A stretch of 64,000 bases of DNA, from assembly GCA_028687335.1 (NCBI GenBank), contig JAQUAI010000009.1, positions 43,298 through 107,297 on the forward strand, in the 5' to 3' direction. Made by a program: the position numbers and the translations under genes. This document shows positions 26,315 through 35,715 of the stretch, in pieces. The notes beneath the pieces are model-generated. The model was not told the origin of the DNA. It made no database searches and was given only the letters and a program-made list of their open reading frames with translations. Positions within the stretch are counted from its first letter, which is position 1. Each line of letters begins with the position of its first letter. The DNA is from Gallionella sp. GTDB taxonomy: Bacteria > Pseudomonadota > Gammaproteobacteria > Burkholderiales > Gallionellaceae.

Positions 26315-27382
26315 ATGACTGCAACATTATTCACACCGACCACTCTCGGCAAGCTGCAACTCAAGAACCGCGTCGTGATGGCACCGCTGACACGTTCGCG
26401 TGCAACGGACAATGTCCCCAATGCTTTGCTGGAAACTTATTACAAGCAGCGTGCGGGTGCCGGACTCATCATCTCTGAAGGTACCTCACCATCAGCCAAT
26501 GGCTTGGGTTACGCACGCATCCCCGGCATGTTCTCTGATGCACAAGTGGCCGGATGGAAACGTGTGAACGACGGCGTGCATGCAGCGGGCGGCAAGATAT
26601 TCGTACAACTGATGCACACGGGGCGCTGTAGCCATCCTGCCAACATGGCAGAGGGAACAAAAATCGTCGCCCCTTCCGCGCTCGCTTTAACAGGTGAAAT
26701 TTGGACCGACACCAACGGCATGCAGCCTTATCCAGTGCCTAGCGAGATGACTGAAGAGGACATCTTGGCCGCCATCGCCGAATATGCGAACGCTTCCAAG
26801 CGCGCCATCGAAGCGGGTTTTGATGGTGTCGAGTTGCACGCAGCCAACGGCTACCTCATCGACCAATTCCTCAATACCGCGACGAATCAACGTACCGACC
26901 AATGGGGCGGTAGCGTAGAGAACCGCATCCGCTTCGCCGTAGAGGTCGCCAAGGCTTCTGCCGCTGCCATCGGCGCTGAGCGTATCGGCATGCGCATCTC
27001 GCCTTATGGCGCATTCAACGGCACCGCACCGGATGCAAAGATGGATGCGTTGTATCTGCGCTTGGTCGAAGAGTTGAACGCCATCGGTCTGGTGTACATC
27101 CACGTGGTCGATCACAGCTCGATGGGTGCACCTGAAGTCAGCGCGGAATTGAAAGCTAAGATACGCGCCAACTTCAAAGGCAAGTACATCTTGTCTGGTG
27201 GCTACGATGCCGCACGTGCGAATACCGATTTGGACTCACAGAAAGGCGACCTCGTCGCATTTGGCCGTCCGTTCATCTCCAACCCAGATTTGGTGGCGAA
27301 GTTGCAAAGTGGCGCAGCACTCACTGCGCCCGATTTCAGCACCTTCTACACACCGGGTGAAAAGGGTTACACGGATTATTGA
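26315..27382 (+). CDS. Old Yellow Enzyme-family alkene reductase (NemA-like)
   Basis: A 355-residue FMN protein that reduces electrophilic C=C bonds and nitro compounds with NADPH or NADH. The family start LFTPTTLGKLQLKNRVVMAPLTRSR, active-site GVELHAANGYLIDQFLN (His-x2-Asn) and phosphate-binding FGRPFISNPDLV are present. The preceding yceI/b561/pirin genes and a divergent LysR suggest a response to reactive electrophiles or oxidants. An AAAGGAA ribosome-binding site precedes the ATG. Confidence 0.94.
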   Translation: MTATLFTPTTLGKLQLKNRVVMAPLTRSRATDNVPNALLETYYKQRAGAGLIISEGTSPSANGLGYARIPGMFSDAQVAGWKRVNDGVHAAGGKIFVQLMHTGRCSHPANMAEGTKIVAPSALALTGEIWTDTNGMQPYPVPSEMTEEDILAAIAEYANASKRAIEAGFDGVELHAANGYLIDQFLNTATNQRTDQWGGSVENRIRFAVEVAKASAAAIGAERIGMRISPYGAFNGTAPDAKMDALYLRLVEELNAIGLVYIHVVDHSSMGAPEVSAELKAKIRANFKGKYILSGGYDAARANTDLDSQKGDLVAFGRPFISNPDLVAKLQSGAALTAPDFSTFYTPGEKGYTDY

Positions 27383-27409
27383 TTAGCGGCGCTCAAACCT
27401 AGTGTAATC

Positions 27410-27433
27410 AAGGGGGCGAATTGCCCCCTTTTT
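27410..27433 (+). terminator. Terminator after the OYE gene
   Basis: AAGGGGGC, loop GAATT, GCCCCCTT, then TTT: an 8-bp stem with U tract, 27 bases after the stop codon. It closes the pirin-to-OYE operon. Confidence 0.88.
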
Positions 27434-27460
27434 ACGCCCGCGAGATTACCCAACAGCTGC

Positions 27461-27488
27461 GTTTCATTGCGGTTCGCTGAGCTATAAT
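27461..27488 (+). promoter_or_regulatory. Putative promoter of glgP
   Basis: A perfect TATAAT at 27483-27488, 20 bases before the first candidate ATG. The -35 (GTTTCA at 27461-27466, 16-base spacing) is weak. Confidence 0.5.
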
Positions 27489-27508
27489 CTGCCACATCAT
27501 TCTTAGAG

Positions 27509-30079
27509 ATGGCGACCATGAATCAAAGCACCGCTTTCAGTTTGCAAGTTCGTCCCAAAATTCCTCCCCGTCTGGCCCGCCTTGAAGAACTCGCCAATAA
27601 TCTCTGGTATAGCTGGGATCGTCCCACGCGAGCTTTATTTGCACGCTTGCATCCTGGGTTGTGGAAAGCATGCGGGCAAAGTCCAAAGGCATTTTTGAAA
27701 CGGGTGGATGAGCAACGACTGCGAGATGCGGCGGAAGATCAGGTTTTTATCGGTAATTTCAATCGCGTGCTGGCTGCATACGACACCTATCACGATCACC
27801 AATTACCCGCGAGTGGGGCAGATTGGTTGCGCAAGGACGATTTAATCGCCTATTTTTGCGCCGAATTTGGCTTTCATGAAAGCTTTCCGATTTATTCCGG
27901 CGGCCTTGGCATTCTGGCGGGAGACCACTGCAAAGCGGCCAGCGATTTGCGCCTGCCTTTTGTCGGCGTTGGGCTGTTGTATCGTCAGGGATATTTTCAA
28001 CAAACCATAGACGGCGAGGGCAACCAGATCGCCAGCAATACCGATTCGCATTTCGACGATTTGCCGATTGAACCGGCCCTTCGTCCCGATGGTAGCGAAG
28101 CTGCTATCACGGTTGAGCTGCCCGGCCGCACACTGCACGTCAAAATTTGGCAGGCACGGGTAGGGCACATCCGCTTGTATTTGCTGGATACCGATCTGAG
28201 CAGCAACAGCCCGCATGACCGCGACATCACGCACCGTTTGTATGGCGGCGACAAGGTGATGCGTATCGAACAGGAGATCGTGCTTGGCATTGGCGGCGTG
28301 CGCGCGCTGAAAGAGGTGGGCTTGAGCCCGACGGTATGGCACATCAATGAAGGTCACGCGGCATTTCTGGGGCTGGAGCGTATCCGCCAAAAAATTCGTG
28401 AAGACGGTTTGAATTTTGCTGCTGCGCTGGAATGTGTTGCTGCTAATACCATCTTTACCACGCACACGCCGGTGCCAGCCGGACATGACCATTTTGGCAT
28501 GGACATGATGCAGGGTTATTTTGCCCACTATTACCCCGAACTTAAGCTAAGCAGCGATGAATTTCTTGCGCTTGGTAAAAACTCGGACAGCCCCGACTTC
28601 AACATGACTGCGCTGGCGATACGCTGCACCCGTTTCAACAACGGTGTGTCACGCATTCACGGCGATGTCTCATCGGTGATCTGCGGCGATATGTGGCCGC
28701 AAATTGAAGCCAACGAAAATCCGATGACCTACATCACCAACGGTGTTCATGCGCCGACCTTTCTGGCGACAGAATGGATAGAGATGCTGGAACGCCACCT
28801 CGGCTCGGAATGGAGCGCGCGCATGAACGATGTCGAGTTCTGGAATGCGGTGGATGACATACCCGATCACCTGTACTGGAGCGTGCGTCAGACGCTTAAA
28901 GCCAAGATGCTCAACATCGTGCGCGAACGCATCACAGCCCAGCATTTCCGTAACCACGGTTCCGAAGCTCACCTCGACCGCTTGCTGAAATACGTTAATC
29001 CCGAGAATCCGAACATTCTCACCATTGGTTTTGCGCGCCGCTTCGCCACTTACAAACGGGCAACCATGCTGTTTGGCAACATCGACTGGCTGCGTGAAAT
29101 TCTAAACAACCCCGAGCGTCCGGCGGTATTCATTTTCGCGGGCAAAGCTCATCCCGCAGATGTGCCGGGACAAGACCTGATCCGGCGCATTACGCAAATT
29201 TCCAAGATGCCCGAATTCGTCGGCAAAGTGTTACTAGTCGAAGGTTACGACTTGGCGTTGTCACGCAAACTGGTGGCTGGCGTTGATGTTTGGCTGAATA
29301 ATCCGCTGTACCCATTGGAAGCCAGCGGCACATCGGGCATGAAGGCGGGCATCAATGGTTCGATCAATCTGTCTGTACTCGACGGTTGGTGGGGCGAAAG
29401 TTACGACGGCAAAAACGGCTGGGCGATCAAGCCGGTTTCCGAAACACTGAGCGAAGATGTGCGCACTCGTGAAGAGAGTCATACCCTGTACGAATTGTTG
29501 CAAGATCAGGTTATCCCGCAGTATTACGACCACGGCAAAATGGGTTTCTCGCCAAGCTGGGTACGCATGTCAAAACGCTCTATGTCCAGCATCATGCCGC
29601 GCTTTAACTCCAAGCGCATGGTGGGCGAATATTTGGCCAAATGCTACTTGCCAGCCAGCCGTCAGTACCGCGCCTATTCGCAGGAAAAATACCAAAACGC
29701 CGTTGCCGTTGCCGCGTGGAAACATCACGTGCGCCAGTGCTGGCACGGTGTCAACTTGCGCCGTCTGGATACGCCGCGTGAGGCAATCGAATACGGCGAC
29801 AGCCTACGCCTCGAACTGGCCGTTAATTTGAACGGCCTGCATACCAGCGACGTGACCATAGAGTTACTGTTGGGCTTGCAAACTCGGCGCGAGCGACTGG
29901 CGGATATGCACCGTTACCACTTTGAAGCATCCGGCGAAATGGTTGGTGCCAACGAGCATCGCTATGTGCTTGAAGTACAACCCGAGCATTGCGGCAAATT
30001 GGAATACCGCATCCGCCTCTATCCCAGCCATGACCTGCTTACGCACCCGTTTGAATTGGGCATGATGCGCTGGCTGTAA
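27509..30079 (+). CDS. glgP: Alpha-glucan (glycogen/maltodextrin) phosphorylase
   Basis: Releases glucose-1-phosphate from glycogen with phosphate, using PLP. At 856 residues it is the AlgP-type, with the N-terminal DUF3417 segment (RPKIPPRLARLEELANNLWY) and the GT35 domain. The PLP lysine is in the EASGTSGMKAGINGSIN stretch (about residues 607-623). ATG 27509 and the ATG 9 bases later are both possible. It is followed after 28 bases by glgA, forming a minimal glycogen unit with no glgB, glgC or glgX in the window. Confidence 0.95.
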   Translation: MATMNQSTAFSLQVRPKIPPRLARLEELANNLWYSWDRPTRALFARLHPGLWKACGQSPKAFLKRVDEQRLRDAAEDQVFIGNFNRVLAAYDTYHDHQLPASGADWLRKDDLIAYFCAEFGFHESFPIYSGGLGILAGDHCKAASDLRLPFVGVGLLYRQGYFQQTIDGEGNQIASNTDSHFDDLPIEPALRPDGSEAAITVELPGRTLHVKIWQARVGHIRLYLLDTDLSSNSPHDRDITHRLYGGDKVMRIEQEIVLGIGGVRALKEVGLSPTVWHINEGHAAFLGLERIRQKIREDGLNFAAALECVAANTIFTTHTPVPAGHDHFGMDMMQGYFAHYYPELKLSSDEFLALGKNSDSPDFNMTALAIRCTRFNNGVSRIHGDVSSVICGDMWPQIEANENPMTYITNGVHAPTFLATEWIEMLERHLGSEWSARMNDVEFWNAVDDIPDHLYWSVRQTLKAKMLNIVRERITAQHFRNHGSEAHLDRLLKYVNPENPNILTIGFARRFATYKRATMLFGNIDWLREILNNPERPAVFIFAGKAHPADVPGQDLIRRITQISKMPEFVGKVLLVEGYDLALSRKLVAGVDVWLNNPLYPLEASGTSGMKAGINGSINLSVLDGWWGESYDGKNGWAIKPVSETLSEDVRTREESHTLYELLQDQVIPQYYDHGKMGFSPSWVRMSKRSMSSIMPRFNSKRMVGEYLAKCYLPASRQYRAYSQEKYQNAVAVAAWKHHVRQCWHGVNLRRLDTPREAIEYGDSLRLELAVNLNGLHTSDVTIELLLGLQTRRERLADMHRYHFEASGEMVGANEHRYVLEVQPEHCGKLEYRIRLYPSHDLLTHPFELGMMRWL

Positions 30080-30107
30080 TTGAATTCACCCTTAAAGGAA
30101 TGCCGAT

Positions 30108-31562
30108 ATGGCTGAGCTAAAAGTATTGTTTGCGACTTCCGAAGTCGCCCCATTTATCAAAACTGGCGGATTGGCTGATGTCAGCGGCGCTTTGCCTGCC
30201 GCTTTGCGTGCCATCGGTGTGGATGTGCGCGTGCTGGTTCCCGGTTATCGCAAGGTGATGGAGCAGATCGAAAATGCTAGCGTAGTTGCCACGTTTGAGC
30301 ATCTGTTTGGCATTCCGCACACAAGTTTGCTTGCCGCCACCATGCCCAACGGCGTGCCTTTGCTGGTGCTGGATTGCGCCGAACTTTACCAACGCGACGG
30401 CGGCCCTTACCAAAATCCGCTTGGCGAAGACTGGCCAGACAACGCCTTGCGCTTTGGCATGTTGTCGAAAATCGCCGCTCTGTTGGGGGGCAAATCATCG
30501 CCGCTGGATTGGCATCCCGACATCGTCAACTGCAACGACTGGCAAACCGGACTGGCTTCCGCTTACCTGAAATTCGAACAGGGTGTGCCCAGTGTGATGA
30601 CCATTCACAACCTCGCGTTTCAGGGCGCATTTCCGTCCGGCAACTTGAGCCAACTGGGTTTGCCCGCATCGAGCTTTAGCATTAACGGCTTGGAGTACTA
30701 CGGCAACTTGTCTTTCCTTAAGGCCGGATTGTTTTACTGCGACCACATCACCACCGTCAGCCCGACCTATGCAGAAGAAATTCAACAAGATGCGCTTGGC
30801 TTCGGTATGCAGGGACTGTTGAGCTATCGCCAGAAAGAATTAACCGGCATCCTCAACGGCATCGACACTGACGAATGGAATCCCGCTCAAGACAGCCACT
30901 TGGCCAAAAAATACAGCAAGGGACGCATGGCAGGTAAAGCCGAGAACAAGCGCGCCCTGCAAGAAAAGATGGGGCTGGAGCAGCGCGCTGATATTCCGTT
31001 GCTGGGGGTAGTGAGCCGCTTCACCTATCAAAAAGGTCTCGACCTATTACTCGAAATCGCGCCGCGTTTAACCGAGCTTCCGGTACAGCTGGTCATGCTC
31101 GGTAGCGGCGATGTTGCCATGCAAAATGCTGCTCAAACACTGGCCATGCGTTATCCCGGAAAAATTGCCGCATACATTGGTTTCAGCGAAGCCTTATCGC
31201 ATTTAATCGAAGCGGGTACAGACATTTTTGTCATGCCGTCACGCTTCGAACCCTGCGGCCTGAACCAGCTCTACAGTCAGCGTTACGGCACACCACCGAT
31301 TGTTCATGCCACGGGTGGCCTAGCTGACTCCGTGCGGGACTGCACGGATGAAACCTTGGCGGACGGCAGTGCCAGCGGCTTCGTTTTCAGCGGCATGAGC
31401 GCGGATAATCTGCTCGCCACCATACAACGCGCCGTGACGCTGTATCACCAAGAAGATGCATGGAAACAGCTGCGCAAAAACTGTATGAGCAAAGACTTTA
31501 GTTGGGAAACCAGCGCCAAGGCTTATCGTGACGTGTATCGGAAAGTGCTAGGGCGCGGGTGA
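30108..31562 (+). CDS. glgA: Glycogen synthase (ADP-glucose)
   Basis: Extends alpha-1,4-glucan chains using ADP-glucose (GT5). The 484 residues start with LFATSEVAPFIKTGGLADVSG, the KTGGL nucleotide-sugar-binding motif, and end with the C-terminal PSRFEPCGLNQLYSQRYGT motif containing the catalytic glutamate. An AAAGGAA site precedes the ATG. Immediately after glgP, so synthesis and breakdown of glycogen are encoded together. Confidence 0.97.
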   Translation: MAELKVLFATSEVAPFIKTGGLADVSGALPAALRAIGVDVRVLVPGYRKVMEQIENASVVATFEHLFGIPHTSLLAATMPNGVPLLVLDCAELYQRDGGPYQNPLGEDWPDNALRFGMLSKIAALLGGKSSPLDWHPDIVNCNDWQTGLASAYLKFEQGVPSVMTIHNLAFQGAFPSGNLSQLGLPASSFSINGLEYYGNLSFLKAGLFYCDHITTVSPTYAEEIQQDALGFGMQGLLSYRQKELTGILNGIDTDEWNPAQDSHLAKKYSKGRMAGKAENKRALQEKMGLEQRADIPLLGVVSRFTYQKGLDLLLEIAPRLTELPVQLVMLGSGDVAMQNAAQTLAMRYPGKIAAYIGFSEALSHLIEAGTDIFVMPSRFEPCGLNQLYSQRYGTPPIVHATGGLADSVRDCTDETLADGSASGFVFSGMSADNLLATIQRAVTLYHQEDAWKQLRKNCMSKDFSWETSAKAYRDVYRKVLGRG

Positions 31563-31585
31563 GGGTGGCTTGAGTCAATAGCGGA

Positions 31586-31936
31586 TTATTCAAACAGCCG
31601 CACTTGCGTCGGTTCTTTGCCGGTTTTCACCAGTTTATCCAGCAGGGCTTGGGCGGCTTCAGTGGCACCGTGGCGTTTGGCCATGTCTTGCAAACTTGCC
31701 AGTGCCTTGTCGTAGGGATACTCGGCATCCAGCCATTCTTCGGTGATTTGGCGCGCAGAAAATTTACTGACTTTCAGTATTCCTGATTTCACGCAAATAA
31801 GCTGAAACGTGGTGCGGCCTTTTTTTACCACAATGGCGTAGTGCCGCTGGCGATTCATTAACACTTGCCCGCAAACGATATTCGGCATGGTGCTAATAAA
31901 ATCGTGAGTGCTGTAATCGGTAAAGTCTTTTGCCAT
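31586..31936 (-). CDS. Unrecognised 116-residue protein downstream of the deacetylase gene
   Basis: A soluble, basic protein (MAKDFTDYSTHDFISTMPNI start) with a beta-rich first half (HYAIVVKKGRTTFQLICVKS) and helical second half (DKALASLQDMAKRHGATEAA). No family recognised. The start at 31936 lies 7 bases after the deacetylase stop; a longer frame upstream would overlap that gene and is not used. Same strand and tight spacing make it the third gene of the acetyltransferase-deacetylase operon. Confidence 0.75.
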   Translation of the reverse strand: MAKDFTDYSTHDFISTMPNIVCGQVLMNRQRHYAIVVKKGRTTFQLICVKSGILKVSKFSARQITEEWLDAEYPYDKALASLQDMAKRHGATEAAQALLDKLVKTGKEPTQVRLFE

Positions 31937-31943
31937 TGGTGAC

Positions 31944-32867
31944 TCACAGCCCACTGAGTGCTTTGATGTGCGCGACCGCACTGCGTCCCAGCGCATTGAG
32001 CGCGTAACCGCCTTCCAGTACCGAGACGATGCGTTTGTCGGCATAACGTGCCGCAACGTGCTTGGCGGCCTCGGTAACCCATTCGTAATCACCATCGCGC
32101 AAGGCAAGCCCCCCCATATCGTCCTCGCGGTGCGCGTCAAATCCGGCGGAGATAAAAATCATCTGCGGCTGGAAGCGCTCCAGCGCGGGGAGCCAGTTTT
32201 CGCTCACGGCAGTGCGGAATGCATCCCCCGATGTTCCAGCTGGCAACGGCACGTTGATGATATGGCTGTTGCTACTGTCAGCACCGCAATAGGGGTAGTA
32301 GGGGTGACGGAACGTGGAGCAGAGCATGACGCGCTCGTCGTCGTGGAAAATTTCTTCAGTGCCGTCGCCGTGATGCACATCGAAATCGAGAATTGCCACG
32401 CGTGCCAAGCCGTGTTTTTCCAATGCGTGTGCCGCCGCTACCGCGACGTTGTTGAAGATACAAAAGCCTGATGCGCGAGCACGTCCGGCATGGTGTCCGG
32501 GCGGGCGGATGTTGCAAAAAGCATTTTCCGCTTGGCCGGACAAGACCAAGTCAACCGCCTGAATCGCCGCACCGGCGGCGTGCAAAGCCGCATCCAGCGA
32601 GTATGGATTCATCGTGGTGTCGCCATCCAGATGAATCATGCCGCTCTCAGGCGCGTGCGCGTGAATTTCGTCGATATAGGCGCGACTGTGTACCCGTGCC
32701 AATTCTTCTATGCTGGCCGGTTGTGCATCCACCTGTAATAAAAAGTGCAGCAGACCGGAGGAGATCAATCTGTCTTCGATGGCGTGAATTCGCCCCGGAC
32801 ATTCTGGATGATCTTCCCCCATGTCATGCTTGAGAAACAACGGGTGGGTGATATAGGCGGTTAGCAT
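31944..32867 (-). CDS. Histone deacetylase-family protein (AcuC/acetylpolyamine amidohydrolase-like)
   Basis: A 307-residue zinc hydrolase of the arginase-deacetylase fold. Diagnostic motifs are RPPGHHAG (about 120-127), DFDVHHGDGTEEIF (about 158-171) and FISAGFDAHREDDMGG, giving the zinc ligands D-x-H and D and the catalytic histidine pair. Such enzymes remove acetyl groups from lysines or polyamines. It lies 17 bases downstream of an acetyltransferase gene, which suggests reversible acetylation of the same targets. Confidence 0.93.
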   Translation of the reverse strand: MLTAYITHPLFLKHDMGEDHPECPGRIHAIEDRLISSGLLHFLLQVDAQPASIEELARVHSRAYIDEIHAHAPESGMIHLDGDTTMNPYSLDAALHAAGAAIQAVDLVLSGQAENAFCNIRPPGHHAGRARASGFCIFNNVAVAAAHALEKHGLARVAILDFDVHHGDGTEEIFHDDERVMLCSTFRHPYYPYCGADSSNSHIINVPLPAGTSGDAFRTAVSENWLPALERFQPQMIFISAGFDAHREDDMGGLALRDGDYEWVTEAAKHVAARYADKRIVSVLEGGYALNALGRSAVAHIKALSGL

Positions 32868-32884
32868 GTCTCCCTCCGTTTTTG

Positions 32885-35563
32885 TTATAGCAACTTGCTC
32901 ACATTCTTGATGTTGCTGTCTTCTGGGCTATTTTCGATGGTGAAGCCGAGACGCGTCATCAACTTGAGCATGTCGAGGTTAGTCTTTAGCACCTCGCCTT
33001 GCATCACGTGCAGACCTTTGGAGCGCGCAGCTTCGAACAAAGAATTCATCATCTTTTGTCCTAGGCCTTTGCCGTGCATCTTGTCAGCCATGACCACGGC
33101 GAATTCGCAGCTTGAGCCATCCGGGTTGATGGCGAAGCGAGCAACGCCCAGTTCGACTTCTTCGCCGTTTTCTTCCGTCACAGCAACCAGTGCCATCTCG
33201 CGGCTATAGTCGATTTGGGTAAAGCGCACCAACATGGCATGGCTTAACTCTTGCACGCTGTTCATAAAGCGGAAGTAACGCGATTCCGGCGACAAATGGC
33301 GAACGAACTCTTGCGAGAGTTGCGCATCTTCCGGGCGGATAGGGCGAATGGTGATATTGGTGCCATCGGCCAATTGCCAAGTGCTGACCAGATGTGTGGG
33401 GTAGGGGTAAATCGCCATGTGCGAGTAACGATCCGCGCTCGGTTGACGATAGGCAACTACGACACGGGCATCGGCAGCGAGTACGCCATGTTCGTCCACG
33501 ATGAGCGGGTTGATGTCCATTTCCATCAACGTTGGCAGTTCACACACCATTTCGGAAACGCGCAATAACACGCTTTCCAGCGCATCCATATCCACCGCTG
33601 GCATATGGCGGAAATCGCCCAAAAGCTTGGATACCTTGGTGCCTTTAATCAGGTCTTTAACGAGGAAGGTATTCAGCGGCGGCAGAGTGACCGAGCGGTC
33701 GCCCATCACTTCCACCGTGGTGCCGCCCGCACCGAACGTGATGACCGGGCCGAACACTGGATCATTGGTCACGCCCAGCATCAGCTCGCGCCCATTCGGT
33801 TTAACGATCATTGGCTGGATGGATACACCATCCATGTGCGCGTCGGGACGGTTGCGTTTGATGTTCTCGAATATTTCTTGATAGCCCGCGCGTACCGCCT
33901 GCGCATTGGCGAGATTCAACAACACGCCGCCCGCATCGCTCTTGTGCGTGATGTCGGGTGAGTTGACTTTCATCGCCACTGGATAGCCCAATTGCTGCGC
34001 GATCAGTAGTGCCTCGTTGGGAGAGTGTGCCAGCATGGTTTGCGCCACGGGAATGTGAAACGCCGAGAGCAGGGCTTTCGACTCCATCTCGCTCAACACC
34101 TTGCGGCGTTCTTGCAACGCGCCCTCAATAATCATGCGCGCACCTTCTACATCCGGCTCAAGATGATGCGACAGCGGGTTAGGCATCTGCATCAGCAACT
34201 CTTGGTTACGGTGATAGGCAGAGAGATAGGAGAACACTTCGACTGCTGGTTCCGGTGTGCGGAAGTTGGGCTTGTGTGCCTGCGCGAAGGCTTTGCGTGA
34301 TTCATTCACTTGCGACTCGCCCATCCAGCAGGTGAGCAGCGGTTTTTTGTATTGATCAGACAGGGCGATCAGCACGTTTGCGGCTTCCAACGGCTTGGTC
34401 ATCGCTTGCGGGGTGAGAATGGTCAACACGCCATCGACATTCGGGTCTTCCAGACAAGCTTGCACCGCATGTTGATAACGGTCGGCCTGCGCATCACCGA
34501 TGACATCCACCGGATTGCCGTGTGACCAGTTTGACGGCAGCACCTGATTCAAACGGGTGATCGTTTCTTCTGACAGATTGGCCATCACCAGACCGAGATC
34601 GGATGCGCGATCCGTGGCCATCACACCGGGGCCGCCGCCGTTGGTGACGATAGCTAAACGGTTGCCAGTGGGGTGAAAGCCGCAGGCCAATGCCTTGGCT
34701 GCGGAGAACAGTTGCGTGATGGTCTGCACACGCACCACGCCCGCACGGCGCACGGCGGCATCAAACGCATCATCCGAGCCGACCAGCGAAGCTGTGTGCG
34801 ACATCGCGGCTTTTGAACCCGCCGCATGGCGGCCAACCTTGACCAAAATCACCGGTTTGAAACGCGCTGCTGCGCGCAGCGAGCTCATAAACCGGCGCGC
34901 ATCGCGGATGCCTTCGATGTAAAGCAAAATGCTCTCGGTCTCACGGTCGGAAACTAGATAATCAAGAATCTCGCCGAAATCCACATCAGCAGACGAACCC
35001 AGCGACACCACGCTGGAAAAGCCGACATCATTGGTTTGCGCCCAATCCAGAATCGCTGTGCATAAAGCGCCGGATTGCGACACTAGCGCCAACTTGCCGA
35101 CATTGGCATTGCCATTATTGAACGTGGCATTGAAACCGATATTGGGGCGCATCACGCCCAGACAATTCGGCCCGATGATGCGAATACCGTAACGGCGCGC
35201 ATTTTCCAGTACGGCTTTTTCCAGCGCCTGACCGGCTGCGCCCACTTCACCAAAACCGGCAGTGATAATGATGGCCGCTTTTACGCCATGCTTGCCGCAA
35301 TCTTCCATAATGTCCGGCACCGTTTGCGGTGGCGTGGCAATCACCACCAGCTCGACTGCATCGCTGATTTCGAAGATTGACTTGTAAGCCTTCTTGCCCT
35401 GTATTTCGGCGTGGGTGGGGTTGATCGGATACAGCGCACCGTGAAAGCCGCTGTCCAGCATATTTTTGAACACGATTTGTCCGACCGAATCTACGCGATC
35501 ACTCGCGCCGAAAACAGCCACAGACTTGGGGGAAAACAGGGGGGTGAGATAGTGCTGCGACAT
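32885..35563 (-). CDS. Acetyl-CoA synthetase (ADP-forming)-like/GNAT acetyltransferase fusion (Pat-type)
   Basis: An 892-residue protein. Order: CoA-binding domain with VAVFGASDRVDSVG (about 15-28), succinyl-CoA synthetase-like domain with LALVSQSGAL and the SHTASLVG loop (His256 at the phospho-histidine position), ATP-grasp domain (about 490-700), and a C-terminal GNAT domain (about 735-880) with acetyl-CoA-binding ADKMHGKGLGQKMM. Salmonella Pat, a protein lysine acetyltransferase that inactivates acetyl-CoA synthetase, has this layout. Here the histidine loop is retained, whereas Pat-type enzymes usually lack ligase activity; whether it still ligates is open. First of a three-gene operon with the deacetylase. 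Confidence 0.92.
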   Translation of the reverse strand: MSQHYLTPLFSPKSVAVFGASDRVDSVGQIVFKNMLDSGFHGALYPINPTHAEIQGKKAYKSIFEISDAVELVVIATPPQTVPDIMEDCGKHGVKAAIIITAGFGEVGAAGQALEKAVLENARRYGIRIIGPNCLGVMRPNIGFNATFNNGNANVGKLALVSQSGALCTAILDWAQTNDVGFSSVVSLGSSADVDFGEILDYLVSDRETESILLYIEGIRDARRFMSSLRAAARFKPVILVKVGRHAAGSKAAMSHTASLVGSDDAFDAAVRRAGVVRVQTITQLFSAAKALACGFHPTGNRLAIVTNGGGPGVMATDRASDLGLVMANLSEETITRLNQVLPSNWSHGNPVDVIGDAQADRYQHAVQACLEDPNVDGVLTILTPQAMTKPLEAANVLIALSDQYKKPLLTCWMGESQVNESRKAFAQAHKPNFRTPEPAVEVFSYLSAYHRNQELLMQMPNPLSHHLEPDVEGARMIIEGALQERRKVLSEMESKALLSAFHIPVAQTMLAHSPNEALLIAQQLGYPVAMKVNSPDITHKSDAGGVLLNLANAQAVRAGYQEIFENIKRNRPDAHMDGVSIQPMIVKPNGRELMLGVTNDPVFGPVITFGAGGTTVEVMGDRSVTLPPLNTFLVKDLIKGTKVSKLLGDFRHMPAVDMDALESVLLRVSEMVCELPTLMEMDINPLIVDEHGVLAADARVVVAYRQPSADRYSHMAIYPYPTHLVSTWQLADGTNITIRPIRPEDAQLSQEFVRHLSPESRYFRFMNSVQELSHAMLVRFTQIDYSREMALVAVTEENGEEVELGVARFAINPDGSSCEFAVVMADKMHGKGLGQKMMNSLFEAARSKGLHVMQGEVLKTNLDMLKLMTRLGFTIENSPEDSNIKNVSKLL

Positions 35564-35715
35564 GATATTTAGTACCTAAACAATGAAAAACAAGGGAGGG
35601 GTGGATCGTGATGTATGGAAATACCGGAAATTGAACGATCAGCACTCACCGCAATCAACCATGATTCCATGCTACCAGTTTTTGCTTAGACTTATATGTC
35701 ACTCAACTAAAAAGA

